This document shows, in pieces, positions 1-7,487 of a stretch of 55,689 bases of DNA. Location of the stretch: the NCBI RefSeq assembly GCF_015207735.1, contig NZ_JADEWG010000033.1:1-55689 (forward strand). The letters run 5' to 3'. Position numbers and translations under genes: made by a program. This stretch comes from [Phormidium] sp. LEGE 05292. Its GTDB lineage: Bacteria; Cyanobacteriota; Cyanobacteriia; Cyanobacteriales; Aerosakkonemataceae. Within the stretch, counting starts at the first letter, position 1, and every line of letters starts with the position of its first letter. The notes beneath the pieces were generated by a model. That model ran no database searches. It was not told the DNA's origin and was given only the letters and a program-made list of their open reading frames with translations.

Positions 1-208
1 GCAGGGGGCAGGGAAGAAGAGAGAAGAAGCTCAAAATATTATTATCAATTTTTTGGTGTGCTGCAAGACAGACGTTTATGGGTAAGTGTGATAGTCTCAG
101 TGCCAACTTTGCAAACTTCGATCGCGGATATCCAGTTTGCTTTTTCTCTTTAAATTAATTATCCTTTCTGTCTAGCAGAGTATTTTTAAACACAACAAGA
201 GATATTAT
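1..208. other. Leader region before the first gene
   Basis: This 208-base stretch opens with a purine-rich low-complexity run (GCAGGGGGCAGGGAAGAAG) of the kind often found between cyanobacterial genes. It holds no convincing gene. An AT-rich segment at about 150-200 could contain the promoter of the gene starting at 209, but I cannot point to a clear -35/-10 pair or a strong ribosome binding site. Confidence 0.4.
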
Positions 209-2476
209 ATGTATCGGTTCCAGGTAAGGGCGCACACGCAAAGGGGAGAATTCATAGCACTTGTCGGTTCGACTCCTGAGTTAGGAATGTGGGATATAAA
301 TAAGTGTGTACCTCTACATACCAGTGGCGAAAGTTACCCTTTGTGGTGGACGGAAATTGAAATCAAGACACCTTTGTTGTTGGAGTCACCCGATAATCAA
401 AACATTCAATACAAGTATGTGCGATTTAGTGCAAATGGTAGTGTCCAATGGGAAGCTTGGGGCGAGAATCGTTGGATACCGATCGAATCTGACCTACCAC
501 CATCCCCAATTATTGTAGAAGATGGTTGGTTTGGCTGGTTGCGGCATTTTCCCTACGGATATTTTCAAGAACCTGTTGCCCAAAAACCAGTTATTAAAGG
601 AAATGAAGGTCTAAAAATTGCGGTTATAGGCAGTTCTGTAGCCTTGGGTTGCAATTCCTGGTTGTTACGCGGTTGGGCTTGGCATTTGTCACAAGCATTG
701 CAGGAAAAATACGGTCACATACTGGTGAATGTATCAGAAGTGGGGGCTAATGTCAGCAGGACGATCGACAGATTTCCTTTGGTAGTTGCGCCAGAACAAC
801 CGGATATGGTGATTATTGCCCTTTCTCTGGGTAATGAGGGGTTGGCTTATTGTCCGCCTCAGCAAAGACGGGTGGTACAACGCCGTTTTGAAAGGGGATT
901 GCAGCAACTTGTCAAAATGACCAAGGAATTGGGAGCAATGCCGATTTTAGCTGGATTATACCCAAATGGGGATTACTATGCAGAACATAATTGGCTGTTG
1001 CGAGATACGCACCATCGAATGCTGAGTTGGGGCGTTCCGGTGTTAGATTGGCTTGATGTACTTGATGATGGGGCGGGGCGTTGGAAACCTGGGATTTCGT
1101 CCGATGCGGCTCATCCTAATAGTTTAGGGCATCGTTTGATGTCTGAGGCGATCGATCTGCGCTTATTCGACATCAATAGAAACAAATTAACTCAAGCGAA
1201 GCAATTTTCTACTCAAAAGCAGGAATTACCAATTTATCGTGATAATTTAGGTTTCCATGTTTTTGCTTGTCAAGAAGAGAAGAGTTTGCGAGTTATTAAT
1301 ACGGCAAAAAATACTTATACGATCGCAACCTATTGGGAAGAATTACAAGCACATATTCAAAGTAAAGCGGGATTAATACCTGGGATTTATATTAGCAAAA
1401 AGGTGGAAAAAGATACACTTCCCTACTTTTGGGTGCGAGAGGATGGTGCGATCGAAACCAGTGTCAATATTCCTCCTGGCGCGGACATTGAATATAGCGC
1501 CGCTTTCAATTTATTTTCGCCAAAATCCGCACAAGTTTTACACTACGACGAACTTTTGGGATTATGGAAAGAAAGCGATACTACTCTGCGAATAATCAAC
1601 GAATCAGACCACGAATATAACATCCACCCAATGTGGAAGGAAGTACGCAACGCCCTGAAACAAATGCCAGAGGGTGTTTATGAAGATTTAATGGAACCAA
1701 ATCAACCTTTTCGCACTATGATGATTGGCAAAGATGGACTGGAAAGCCGAATTAAAGTACCAGCTAAATCATCAGTAATTTTTCAATACAAGTGTAAATT
1801 AACAGATATTAGCCGAGTGGCGATTCTTCCGTTAGGCGATCGATGTGCTGCCAGAATGTTGTTATACAAAATGGAATATGACGGGCCAGCTTTTCCCTTC
1901 GACCTAACACGAAGCACCAATCTTGGTGATGTAGCAGACATGATTGAAAATGGATTTTCTGATATGTGGAATCCTGAATTTCTACATTACAATCATGACG
2001 AAAGGAGAATTTATCACGGCAAATGGTCGGGTTTATCTTTCGCCCACGAAGTAGAAGAAACAGACGATCCATTAAATGATATGTCTCCCGTTTATGAAAG
2101 AATGCGTGTGCGTTATTCGGCACGTTCAGAACGCTTTTGGTATACCCTAAAAAAATGTGATGAAGTGTTGTTTATTCGCACAGGAATTACTAATCGCGGT
2201 TATGTACTCAATTTGGTGGATAAGTTGACAGCAAAATGTCAAGGAAAACCTTTCCGAGTTTTGTTAATTTCTCCCCAATCTTCCGATGAATTTGCCGGAA
2301 TTCCTAATGTGCTGCATTATAATTTGGAGTTCAATCCAGATAAAATGTATGATGATTTAGGATATTGGATGTATTGCACAGATCTAATGCGAGAAATTAT
2401 TGAATCGTTGGGAGTGACTAGTAAAAATTTGTTTTGGTGTCCGCCAAATCCGCCGAAAGATTGGTTGAAAGAGTGA
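209..2476 (+). CDS. CBM20 / SGNH hydrolase / DUF1796 fusion protein
   Basis: This 755-residue multidomain protein is probably cytoplasmic, since no signal peptide is visible. Residues 1-115 resemble a CBM20 starch-binding domain (the phrase ELGMWD and several aromatics). Residues 135-322 are an SGNH/GDSL-type hydrolase: block I is GSSVALG with Ser143 as likely nucleophile, GNEG at 208-211 replaces the GxND block, and D299-x-x-H302 is the catalytic pair. Residues 358-432 and 458-528 are two copies of an unnamed module. Residues 535-755 match DUF1796, a predicted papain-like cysteine peptidase family, with LGDRC placing Cys546 as possible nucleophile. The order suggests a glucan-binding esterase joined to a peptidase-like domain, perhaps acting on glycogen or a glycosylated product. 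Substrate and reaction are unknown. Domain calls are from motif recognition. Confidence 0.8.
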   Translation: MYRFQVRAHTQRGEFIALVGSTPELGMWDINKCVPLHTSGESYPLWWTEIEIKTPLLLESPDNQNIQYKYVRFSANGSVQWEAWGENRWIPIESDLPPSPIIVEDGWFGWLRHFPYGYFQEPVAQKPVIKGNEGLKIAVIGSSVALGCNSWLLRGWAWHLSQALQEKYGHILVNVSEVGANVSRTIDRFPLVVAPEQPDMVIIALSLGNEGLAYCPPQQRRVVQRRFERGLQQLVKMTKELGAMPILAGLYPNGDYYAEHNWLLRDTHHRMLSWGVPVLDWLDVLDDGAGRWKPGISSDAAHPNSLGHRLMSEAIDLRLFDINRNKLTQAKQFSTQKQELPIYRDNLGFHVFACQEEKSLRVINTAKNTYTIATYWEELQAHIQSKAGLIPGIYISKKVEKDTLPYFWVREDGAIETSVNIPPGADIEYSAAFNLFSPKSAQVLHYDELLGLWKESDTTLRIINESDHEYNIHPMWKEVRNALKQMPEGVYEDLMEPNQPFRTMMIGKDGLESRIKVPAKSSVIFQYKCKLTDISRVAILPLGDRCAARMLLYKMEYDGPAFPFDLTRSTNLGDVADMIENGFSDMWNPEFLHYNHDERRIYHGKWSGLSFAHEVEETDDPLNDMSPVYERMRVRYSARSERFWYTLKKCDEVLFIRTGITNRGYVLNLVDKLTAKCQGKPFRVLLISPQSSDEFAGIPNVLHYNLEFNPDKMYDDLGYWMYCTDLMREIIESLGVTSKNLFWCPPNPPKDWLKE

Positions 2477-2508
2477 GAGGTTTGCAGAAGAAGGAGTTTA
2501 AAAACGAA

Positions 2509-2730
2509 ATGGAAGACGAATTATGTCCTGAATACGACTTTGCTCAAATGCAAGGAGGAGTTAGAGGAAAATATGCCGATCAATATCAATCAGGGACGAA
2601 CTTAGTACTTCTAGAACCTGATGTTGCCCAAGCTTTTCCTAATGATGAAGCTGTGAATAACGCATTGAGATTGTTGATCCAGGTAGCCCAACGTCAGCTA
2701 CCCAACAGTGGTGTACAAATGACAGAATAA
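2509..2730 (+). CDS. Small antitoxin-like protein (orphan)
   Basis: This 73-residue acidic protein begins MEDELCPEYDF and contains GGVRGKYADQYQSGTNLV, a pattern I associate with small cyanobacterial antitoxin-like proteins usually encoded beside RelE/DUF4160-type toxins. The ATG at 2509 is preferred over a TTG at 2434, which would overlap the upstream gene. No toxin of the expected type follows directly; the next gene, 67 bases on, is DUF4258. It may therefore be an orphan antitoxin or part of an unusual three-gene module. Family assignment is from memory and moderately sure; function is inferred. Confidence 0.6.
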   Translation: MEDELCPEYDFAQMQGGVRGKYADQYQSGTNLVLLEPDVAQAFPNDEAVNNALRLLIQVAQRQLPNSGVQMTE

Positions 2731-2797
2731 AAAGCTGATTGTGGCGATCGCATAATTGATATTATTGGTTAGATGTCATCTGAAATAGAAATAGAAA

Positions 2798-3094
2798 GTG
2801 TCTCGCAACGATATTGACCGCATCAGAGAGAAAATTAGATTTGGTGAATATGATATGTCAGCCCATGCGATGGAAGAAATGGCAGAGGATATGCTGACTA
2901 TCTTAGATGTGGAGGAGGCTATTTTAAATGGTCAAATTACGCGGGTTGAAAAAGACGACCCAAGAGGAACAAAATATATAGTAGTGGGGACTGCATTGGA
3001 TAGACAAACACCTGTTGGAGTAGTTGGACGTTTTGCCAGTAATGGACGTTATCTCATCATCACTGTTTACGAAGTCACCGAGTTTGAGGGTTAA
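2798..3094 (+). CDS. DUF4258 toxin-like protein
   Basis: This 98-residue protein carries the DUF4258 pattern: a histidine-containing helix (SAHAMEEMAEDML), then DVEEAILNGQI, DDPRGTKYIVVG and a final LIITVYE strand. DUF4258 proteins have a compact RelE/MqsR-like fold and are commonly encoded just upstream of a YgiT-type zinc-finger antitoxin, as here, where 5 bases separate it from the gene at 3100. The start is a GTG at 2798; Met20 or Met25 are alternatives that would remove part of the first helix. An mRNA interferase role is inferred from family context, and catalytic residues are not established. Confidence 0.75.
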   Translation: MSRNDIDRIREKIRFGEYDMSAHAMEEMAEDMLTILDVEEAILNGQITRVEKDDPRGTKYIVVGTALDRQTPVGVVGRFASNGRYLIITVYEVTEFEG

Positions 3095-3099
3095 AGTAT

Positions 3100-3342
3100 A
3101 TGTACGGATATCAATGTGAATATTGCGAAGGAACCGTTCAACCTCGAATTGTGAAGCGCGAGGCATTTAAACATAGAGATGGGTTTGTTATTTTGGAAGA
3201 TGTCACAATTGGTATTTGCGATAATTGCGGCAATCGCTATTATTCAGCTGATATTCTTCATGCTGTTCATGCTGTTGCAACTGGGGCGAAAAAACCTGAA
3301 AGAACAGAACAGATTCCAGTTACTCATTTAGAATCAGTGTAG
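3100..3342 (+). CDS. YgiT-type zinc-finger antitoxin-like protein
   Basis: This 80-residue protein has two CxxC pairs (CEYC near the N-terminus and CDNC in the middle), the zinc-ribbon signature of the YgiT/MqsA N-terminal domain. It lacks the C-terminal helix-turn-helix of full MqsA, which is usual for the short form paired with DUF4258. It is translationally close to the DUF4258 gene (5-base gap) and only 9 bases separate it from the OLD-family ATPase that follows, so the three genes are probably co-transcribed. Its expected role is to bind and neutralise the DUF4258 partner. Confidence 0.8.
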   Translation: MYGYQCEYCEGTVQPRIVKREAFKHRDGFVILEDVTIGICDNCGNRYYSADILHAVHAVATGAKKPERTEQIPVTHLESV

Positions 3343-3351
3343 AAGGAAATA

Positions 3352-4752
3352 ATGTTAAAAATAATTGAAATCAAAGGCTTACGGGGATTTGCTACAACTC
3401 AATCTATTCAATTTGCTTATGCAGGACAGGGATTAGGTAGCGGTCTTACAATTTTAGTGGGAGCGAATAATACAGGAAAGTCAACAGTAATTGAAGCACT
3501 CCGCGCTTTAACTATAGCCCAGCAATACCAGCAGAGTCCTAGCTTTACTCAAGGAAGACGAAATCGAAAAGCTGGTGATATGGTGCAAATAATTATCAGA
3601 GATGAAAATGAAAATTTAATCGAGCTTCATAGTGTAGATTCTGGTTCAAGTGAAACAGAACTATGTCCCCACTTGTCAGCAGTAGATTTAAGTAAGGTTT
3701 TGGTTTTACCATCACGGCGTACATTCAACCCATATTTCAGTCGCTCTGAAGTTAAACGCAGCGAGTATATGAGGAACATAGGATTTCCTTCTATTCGTAC
3801 ATCTACTATCGATCAGTTTGCGTATCGACTGTTCACAGCCCTAAACAATAAAGAAGAATTCAATAAAATATTGGCGAGGGTGCTTGATCGAGTACCCGAT
3901 TGGACAATCGATCAGATGGATAATGGACCGTATTTTCTGAAGATAAAGGCTGGGGATGCTTCGCACAGTAGTGAAGGACTTGGTGAAGGGCTAGTAAGTC
4001 TTTTCTATATCATTGATGCTTTATATGATTCAAATCCTGGTGATGCAATAGTCATTGATGAACCGGAGTTGTCACTACATCCATCATTACAGCGTAGATT
4101 AGCAACTCTTTTCACAGAGTACGCAAGGGATCGTCAAATTATCTTATCTACTCATTCCCCCTACTTCTTAAATCTTGAGGCACTGGAAAATGGTGCAACA
4201 GTAGCACGTATTTACCTAAAGGATGGTGAGTCAACAATTTCACAGTTATCGAAATCTTCCGCAAAAGGAATTTCCAAACTTTTGCGAAACTACAATAACC
4301 CCCACATCTTTGGACTAAACGCTCAAGAAGTGTTTTTTCTTGAGGACAAGGTTATCTTGGTCGAAGGACAGGAAGATGTTATTTTCTACCAAATTGTGCA
4401 AGAACAAATCAATGTACACTTGAGCGGAACTTTCTTCGGTTGGGGTGTGGGAGGTGCTGACAATATGGAAAAAGTCGCAAATGTTTTAAAAGATTTGGGT
4501 TTCACTCGCGTGGTTGGTATTCTAGATGGAAATCGTAACTCATTAGTACCCGATCTGTCTGTTAAGTTTCCTAATTTCCATTTTTTTGCAATACCAGCAG
4601 ATGATGTTCGCACAAAAACTGAGCGGGTGATTAAACCTGTAACTGGTTTACTAGATGATGAAAATAAAAAAATTCGGATGGACTATGAAGATACAACACG
4701 CAAGGTATTCATTAAAGCTAATGAATACCTTGCAGCGCTTCCAGCATCCTGA
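3352..4752 (+). CDS. OLD-family AAA ATPase with C-terminal TOPRIM domain
   Basis: This 466-residue protein is an ABC/SMC-like ATPase fused to a TOPRIM nuclease-like domain, the architecture of OLD-family (overcoming lysogenization defect) proteins. Walker A is GANNTGKST at 37-45, a signature-like SEGLGEG lies at 207-213, Walker B is VIDEPE at 234-239, and STHSP carries the switch histidine near 268. The TOPRIM part starts about residue 333 with VILVEGQED (Glu338) and continues to GILDGN at 389-394. OLD proteins act as ATP-dependent nucleases in phage defence, for example as GajA in Gabija, but no UvrD-like GajB partner is present. Co-location with a toxin-antitoxin pair supports a defence role, which remains inferred. 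Confidence 0.8.
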   Translation: MLKIIEIKGLRGFATTQSIQFAYAGQGLGSGLTILVGANNTGKSTVIEALRALTIAQQYQQSPSFTQGRRNRKAGDMVQIIIRDENENLIELHSVDSGSSETELCPHLSAVDLSKVLVLPSRRTFNPYFSRSEVKRSEYMRNIGFPSIRTSTIDQFAYRLFTALNNKEEFNKILARVLDRVPDWTIDQMDNGPYFLKIKAGDASHSSEGLGEGLVSLFYIIDALYDSNPGDAIVIDEPELSLHPSLQRRLATLFTEYARDRQIILSTHSPYFLNLEALENGATVARIYLKDGESTISQLSKSSAKGISKLLRNYNNPHIFGLNAQEVFFLEDKVILVEGQEDVIFYQIVQEQINVHLSGTFFGWGVGGADNMEKVANVLKDLGFTRVVGILDGNRNSLVPDLSVKFPNFHFFAIPADDVRTKTERVIKPVTGLLDDENKKIRMDYEDTTRKVFIKANEYLAALPAS

Positions 4753-4831
4753 AAATCCCAATGAACCCAACGGTTTTAGATCTATAAGCAATGGTATTCT
4801 TGCAATAACCAGCATAAATTAATTAACTAAC

Positions 4832-6316
4832 GTGAATCTCCCATTGATCGATCGCGCCCAACAAAACCCAACCAAAACTGCAATTGTCGCCACTGAAGGA
4901 ACTTTTACCTATCAGGATTTACTTCAAACTTCGGCTAAAATTGCTACTAAACTTTTAGATAATATAGAAGATTTGCAAGAACAGCGAGTTGCTTTTCTCA
5001 TACCTTCGGGATTTCAATATGTCGCTACACAATGGGGGATTTGGCGTGCGGGGGGAATCGCTGTACCTTTGTGTGTTTCTCATCCAAAACCTGAGTTAGA
5101 TTATGTTATTTCCGATTCAGGTGCATCAATTATTGTTGCACATCCGAGTTTTGAAAATCAATTGCTTCCTATAGCTGAAGAGAGAAATATCAGATTTATT
5201 CTAACTTCCGAAACTCTTCCCGAACAAGTTAGTTTGCTGCCAAAAATTGAGCTTACCAGACGAGCTTTAATCCTTTATACTAGCGGTACAACTGGAAAAC
5301 CCAAGGGTGTTGTTACCACACATCAAAATATTCAAGCGCAAGTAACAAGTTTAATTTCTGCTTGGGGATGGACAAAGGACGATCGCATTTTGCACGTCTT
5401 ACCTTTACATCATATTCATGGCATTATTAACGTCCTAACTTGTGCTTTGTGGAGTGGGGCTCAATGTCATATTTTACCTAAGTTTGATGCGGAAGTTGTT
5501 TGCGATCGCATTAGTCAAGGTGACTTAACTTTATTTATGGCTGTACCGACGATTTATGTTAAATTAATTGCAGCTTGGGAAAAGGCAGATGGCGATCGAC
5601 AAAAAAGAATCTCCGCTGGTTGCGCTAAAATGCGGTTAATGGTTTCCGGCTCAGCAGCTTTACCTGTTCAAGTATTAGAAAAATGGCAAAATATTAGCGG
5701 TCATTTTCTCTTGGAACGCTACGGAATGACCGAAATTGGCATGGCTTTATCTAACCCTTTGCACGGTGAAAGATTCGCGGGATATGTGGGAAAACCTTTG
5801 CCGCAAGTGGAAGTTAGATTAGTAGATGAAAGTGGGGAATTAGTAACTCCGGGAACTCCGGGAGAAATTCAAGTTAAAGGCGCAACAGTTTTTCTGGAAT
5901 ATTGGCAAAAACCAGAAGCTACTATTAAAGCATTTCGCGATGGTTGGTTTTGTACAGGGGATTTTGCAATAGTAGAAAACGATAATTATCGAATTTTGGG
6001 GCGGATGAGTGTTGATATTATCAAAACTGGCGGTTATAAAGTTTCGGCATTGGAAATTGAGGAAGTTTTACGCACTCATCCAGAAATTCAAGATTGTGCA
6101 GTTGTGGGAGTGGAAGATGCCGAATGGGGTGAGCGAGTTTGTGCAGCTTTGGTATTAAAATCGGGTAGCGATCTAAGTTTAGAAACTCTCAGAAATTGGG
6201 CGAAAGAACGATTAGCTACTTACAAAGTTCCTAGTAAAATTATGGTGGTTGAAGAGTTACCTCGGAATGCGATGGGGAAAGTAACTAAACCTAGCGTGGC
6301 GAATCTATTCAAGTAA
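4832..6316 (+). CDS. Acyl-CoA synthetase, malonyl-CoA synthetase (MatB)-like
   Basis: This 494-residue ANL-superfamily adenylating enzyme has the P-loop LYTSGTTGKPKGVV, the ERYGMTEIG core, the TGD motif in WFCTGDFA, and a C-terminal PRNAMGKVTK with the catalytic lysine. Overall form and length fit the MatB/ACSF3 group, which activates malonate or methylmalonate to the CoA thioester using ATP; an acyl-CoA synthetase for another short carboxylate cannot be excluded. The start is a GTG at 4832 with no strong ribosome binding site. It stands alone between the OLD gene and a MITE copy. Confidence 0.8.
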   Translation: MNLPLIDRAQQNPTKTAIVATEGTFTYQDLLQTSAKIATKLLDNIEDLQEQRVAFLIPSGFQYVATQWGIWRAGGIAVPLCVSHPKPELDYVISDSGASIIVAHPSFENQLLPIAEERNIRFILTSETLPEQVSLLPKIELTRRALILYTSGTTGKPKGVVTTHQNIQAQVTSLISAWGWTKDDRILHVLPLHHIHGIINVLTCALWSGAQCHILPKFDAEVVCDRISQGDLTLFMAVPTIYVKLIAAWEKADGDRQKRISAGCAKMRLMVSGSAALPVQVLEKWQNISGHFLLERYGMTEIGMALSNPLHGERFAGYVGKPLPQVEVRLVDESGELVTPGTPGEIQVKGATVFLEYWQKPEATIKAFRDGWFCTGDFAIVENDNYRILGRMSVDIIKTGGYKVSALEIEEVLRTHPEIQDCAVVGVEDAEWGERVCAALVLKSGSDLSLETLRNWAKERLATYKVPSKIMVVEELPRNAMGKVTKPSVANLFK

Positions 6317-6644
6317 TTCTGGCATTTTTCCCTACTTCGATTTATCATATAACCCAAGTGTGTCATTGTGTTGAAATTAGCGATTATCGCCAAAACTGTA
6401 ATAAGTGACGCATCCTACAACTGATTAACTTGATTAAATAACTCAAGTTGCTAGTTACAAGTCTGGCTCTTTCTTAGCCCCCCTTGATAAGGGGGGTTGG
6501 GGGGATCAAAACCCAGTAATCACAGCGTTAGATCCCCCCTAGCCCCCCTTACTCAAGGGGGGAACTCCGAAAGAATTAATAACTAGCAACTTGCGTTAAA
6601 TACTTAATTGCGCGATCGATCTTAGGGAATTTGAGGAGACATTA
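6317..6644. other. Intergenic region carrying a MITE copy
   Basis: This 328-base gap between the acyl-CoA synthetase and rubrerythrin genes contains no gene. The first 120 bases are plain AT-rich DNA. From 6441 it holds a complete 156-bp inverted-repeat element (separate entry). The last 45 bases include a GCGATCGA motif and a GAGGAG ribosome binding site just before the rubrerythrin start, so the MITE sits in the presumed promoter region of that gene. Confidence 0.6.
6441..6596. mobile_element. MITE-like element, copy 1 (156 bp)
   Basis: Terminal inverted repeats of 17 bp (ACTCAAGTTGCTAGTTA at the left, TAACTAGCAACTTGCGT at the right; one mismatch) enclose two inverted GC-rich hairpin parts of the AGCCCCCCTT...AAGGGGGG type. 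The flanks share a direct repeat TAAATA on both sides, consistent with a target-site duplication. Near-identical copies lie at 51769-51924 and 52527-52683. There is no coding capacity, so any movement would need a transposase in trans. Confidence 0.8.
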
Positions 6645-7358
6645 ATGGATCTTTCACAGTCGAACACTGCTAAAAACTTAGAAGCTGCTTTTGGTGGCGA
6701 GTCAATGGCGAATCGCAAATATTTGTTTTTTGCGGAAGTGACTCGGAAACTAGGGATGAGTGAACTGTCAAAGTTATTCAAAGAAACAGCGAATCAAGAG
6801 ACAGAACACGCTTTTGCACATTTTCGCTTGTTGCATCCTGAATTAATTGTGGACGATCCAGCTAAACTGAGTGAGGAGGAAAAAAAAGCGATCGCTGCTC
6901 GTTGTCTAGAACTGGCGATCGAAGGAGAAACTTACGAATACACTACCATGTATCCCGGTTTTGCGGCAGAAGCCAAAGCTGATAAAGATAGTGATGCTGT
7001 CGCCGAGTTCACCGCACAGACAGAGGAATCTAAAGAACACGCTACCATGTTCCAAACCGCAGCCAAAAATTTTGGTTTGTTAACGCACATTGAGCAACAC
7101 CACGCCCAACAATACACCGAAGCGTTGGGTGCTTTGGATGGTAAAGCTGCTTTCCCCAGATCTGCAAGCGAAGATCCGGCTATGCAAAAATGGATTTGTC
7201 GCCAATGTTCGATGATTTACGATCCTGTGGAAGGCGATCCTGATTCAGGAATTGCTCCCGGAACTCCTTTTGCTGAGATTCCAGAAGATTGGCATTGTCC
7301 AATTTGTGGAGCGAAAAAGAGTATGTTTGTCGTGTTTCAAGAAGTAATCGCCGCTTAA
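6645..7358 (+). CDS. rbr: Rubrerythrin
   Basis: This 237-residue protein has an N-terminal ferritin-like diiron domain (residues 1-165; helices with ESMANRKY, ETEHAFAHF, EGETYEYTTMY and EESKEHATMF supply the Glu/His ligands) and a C-terminal rubredoxin-like domain (about 182-232) with CRQC and CPICG binding one iron. Rubrerythrins reduce hydrogen peroxide using electrons passed through the rubredoxin centre and protect against oxidative stress in the cytoplasm. The ATG at 6645 follows a clear GAGGAG. It converges with the GTPase gene across a pair of hairpin repeats. The gene symbol follows general usage. Confidence 0.93.
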   Translation: MDLSQSNTAKNLEAAFGGESMANRKYLFFAEVTRKLGMSELSKLFKETANQETEHAFAHFRLLHPELIVDDPAKLSEEEKKAIAARCLELAIEGETYEYTTMYPGFAAEAKADKDSDAVAEFTAQTEESKEHATMFQTAAKNFGLLTHIEQHHAQQYTEALGALDGKAAFPRSASEDPAMQKWICRQCSMIYDPVEGDPDSGIAPGTPFAEIPEDWHCPICGAKKSMFVVFQEVIAA

Positions 7359-7365
7359 AATAATC

Positions 7366-7487
7366 GTCCGTTGTGACGACTTCAGTCGTTTCTTTGTCAA
7401 AAAGAAGGACTAAAGTCCTTACAACAAACTGTTCGTTGTGACGACTTCAGTCGTAAGAAAAGGACTGAAGTCCTTACAACGGACTGA
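7366..7487. repeat. Two tandem hairpin repeats between convergent genes
   Basis: Two related units each contain CGTTGTGACGACTTCAGTCG followed by AAGGACT(A/G)AAGTCCTTACAAC. Each half is palindromic (GACGACTTCAGTCGT and AGGACTGAAGTCCT), so each unit can fold into two hairpins. This block lies exactly between the convergent rubrerythrin and GTPase genes and could end transcription from both sides, though no T-run is present. It looks like a dispersed cyanobacterial repeat. Confidence 0.7.

Noticed and set aside
2434-2508. An earlier TTG start for the antitoxin-like gene
   Set aside because: It overlaps the preceding gene and adds a segment without family resemblance; ATG at 2509 fits better.
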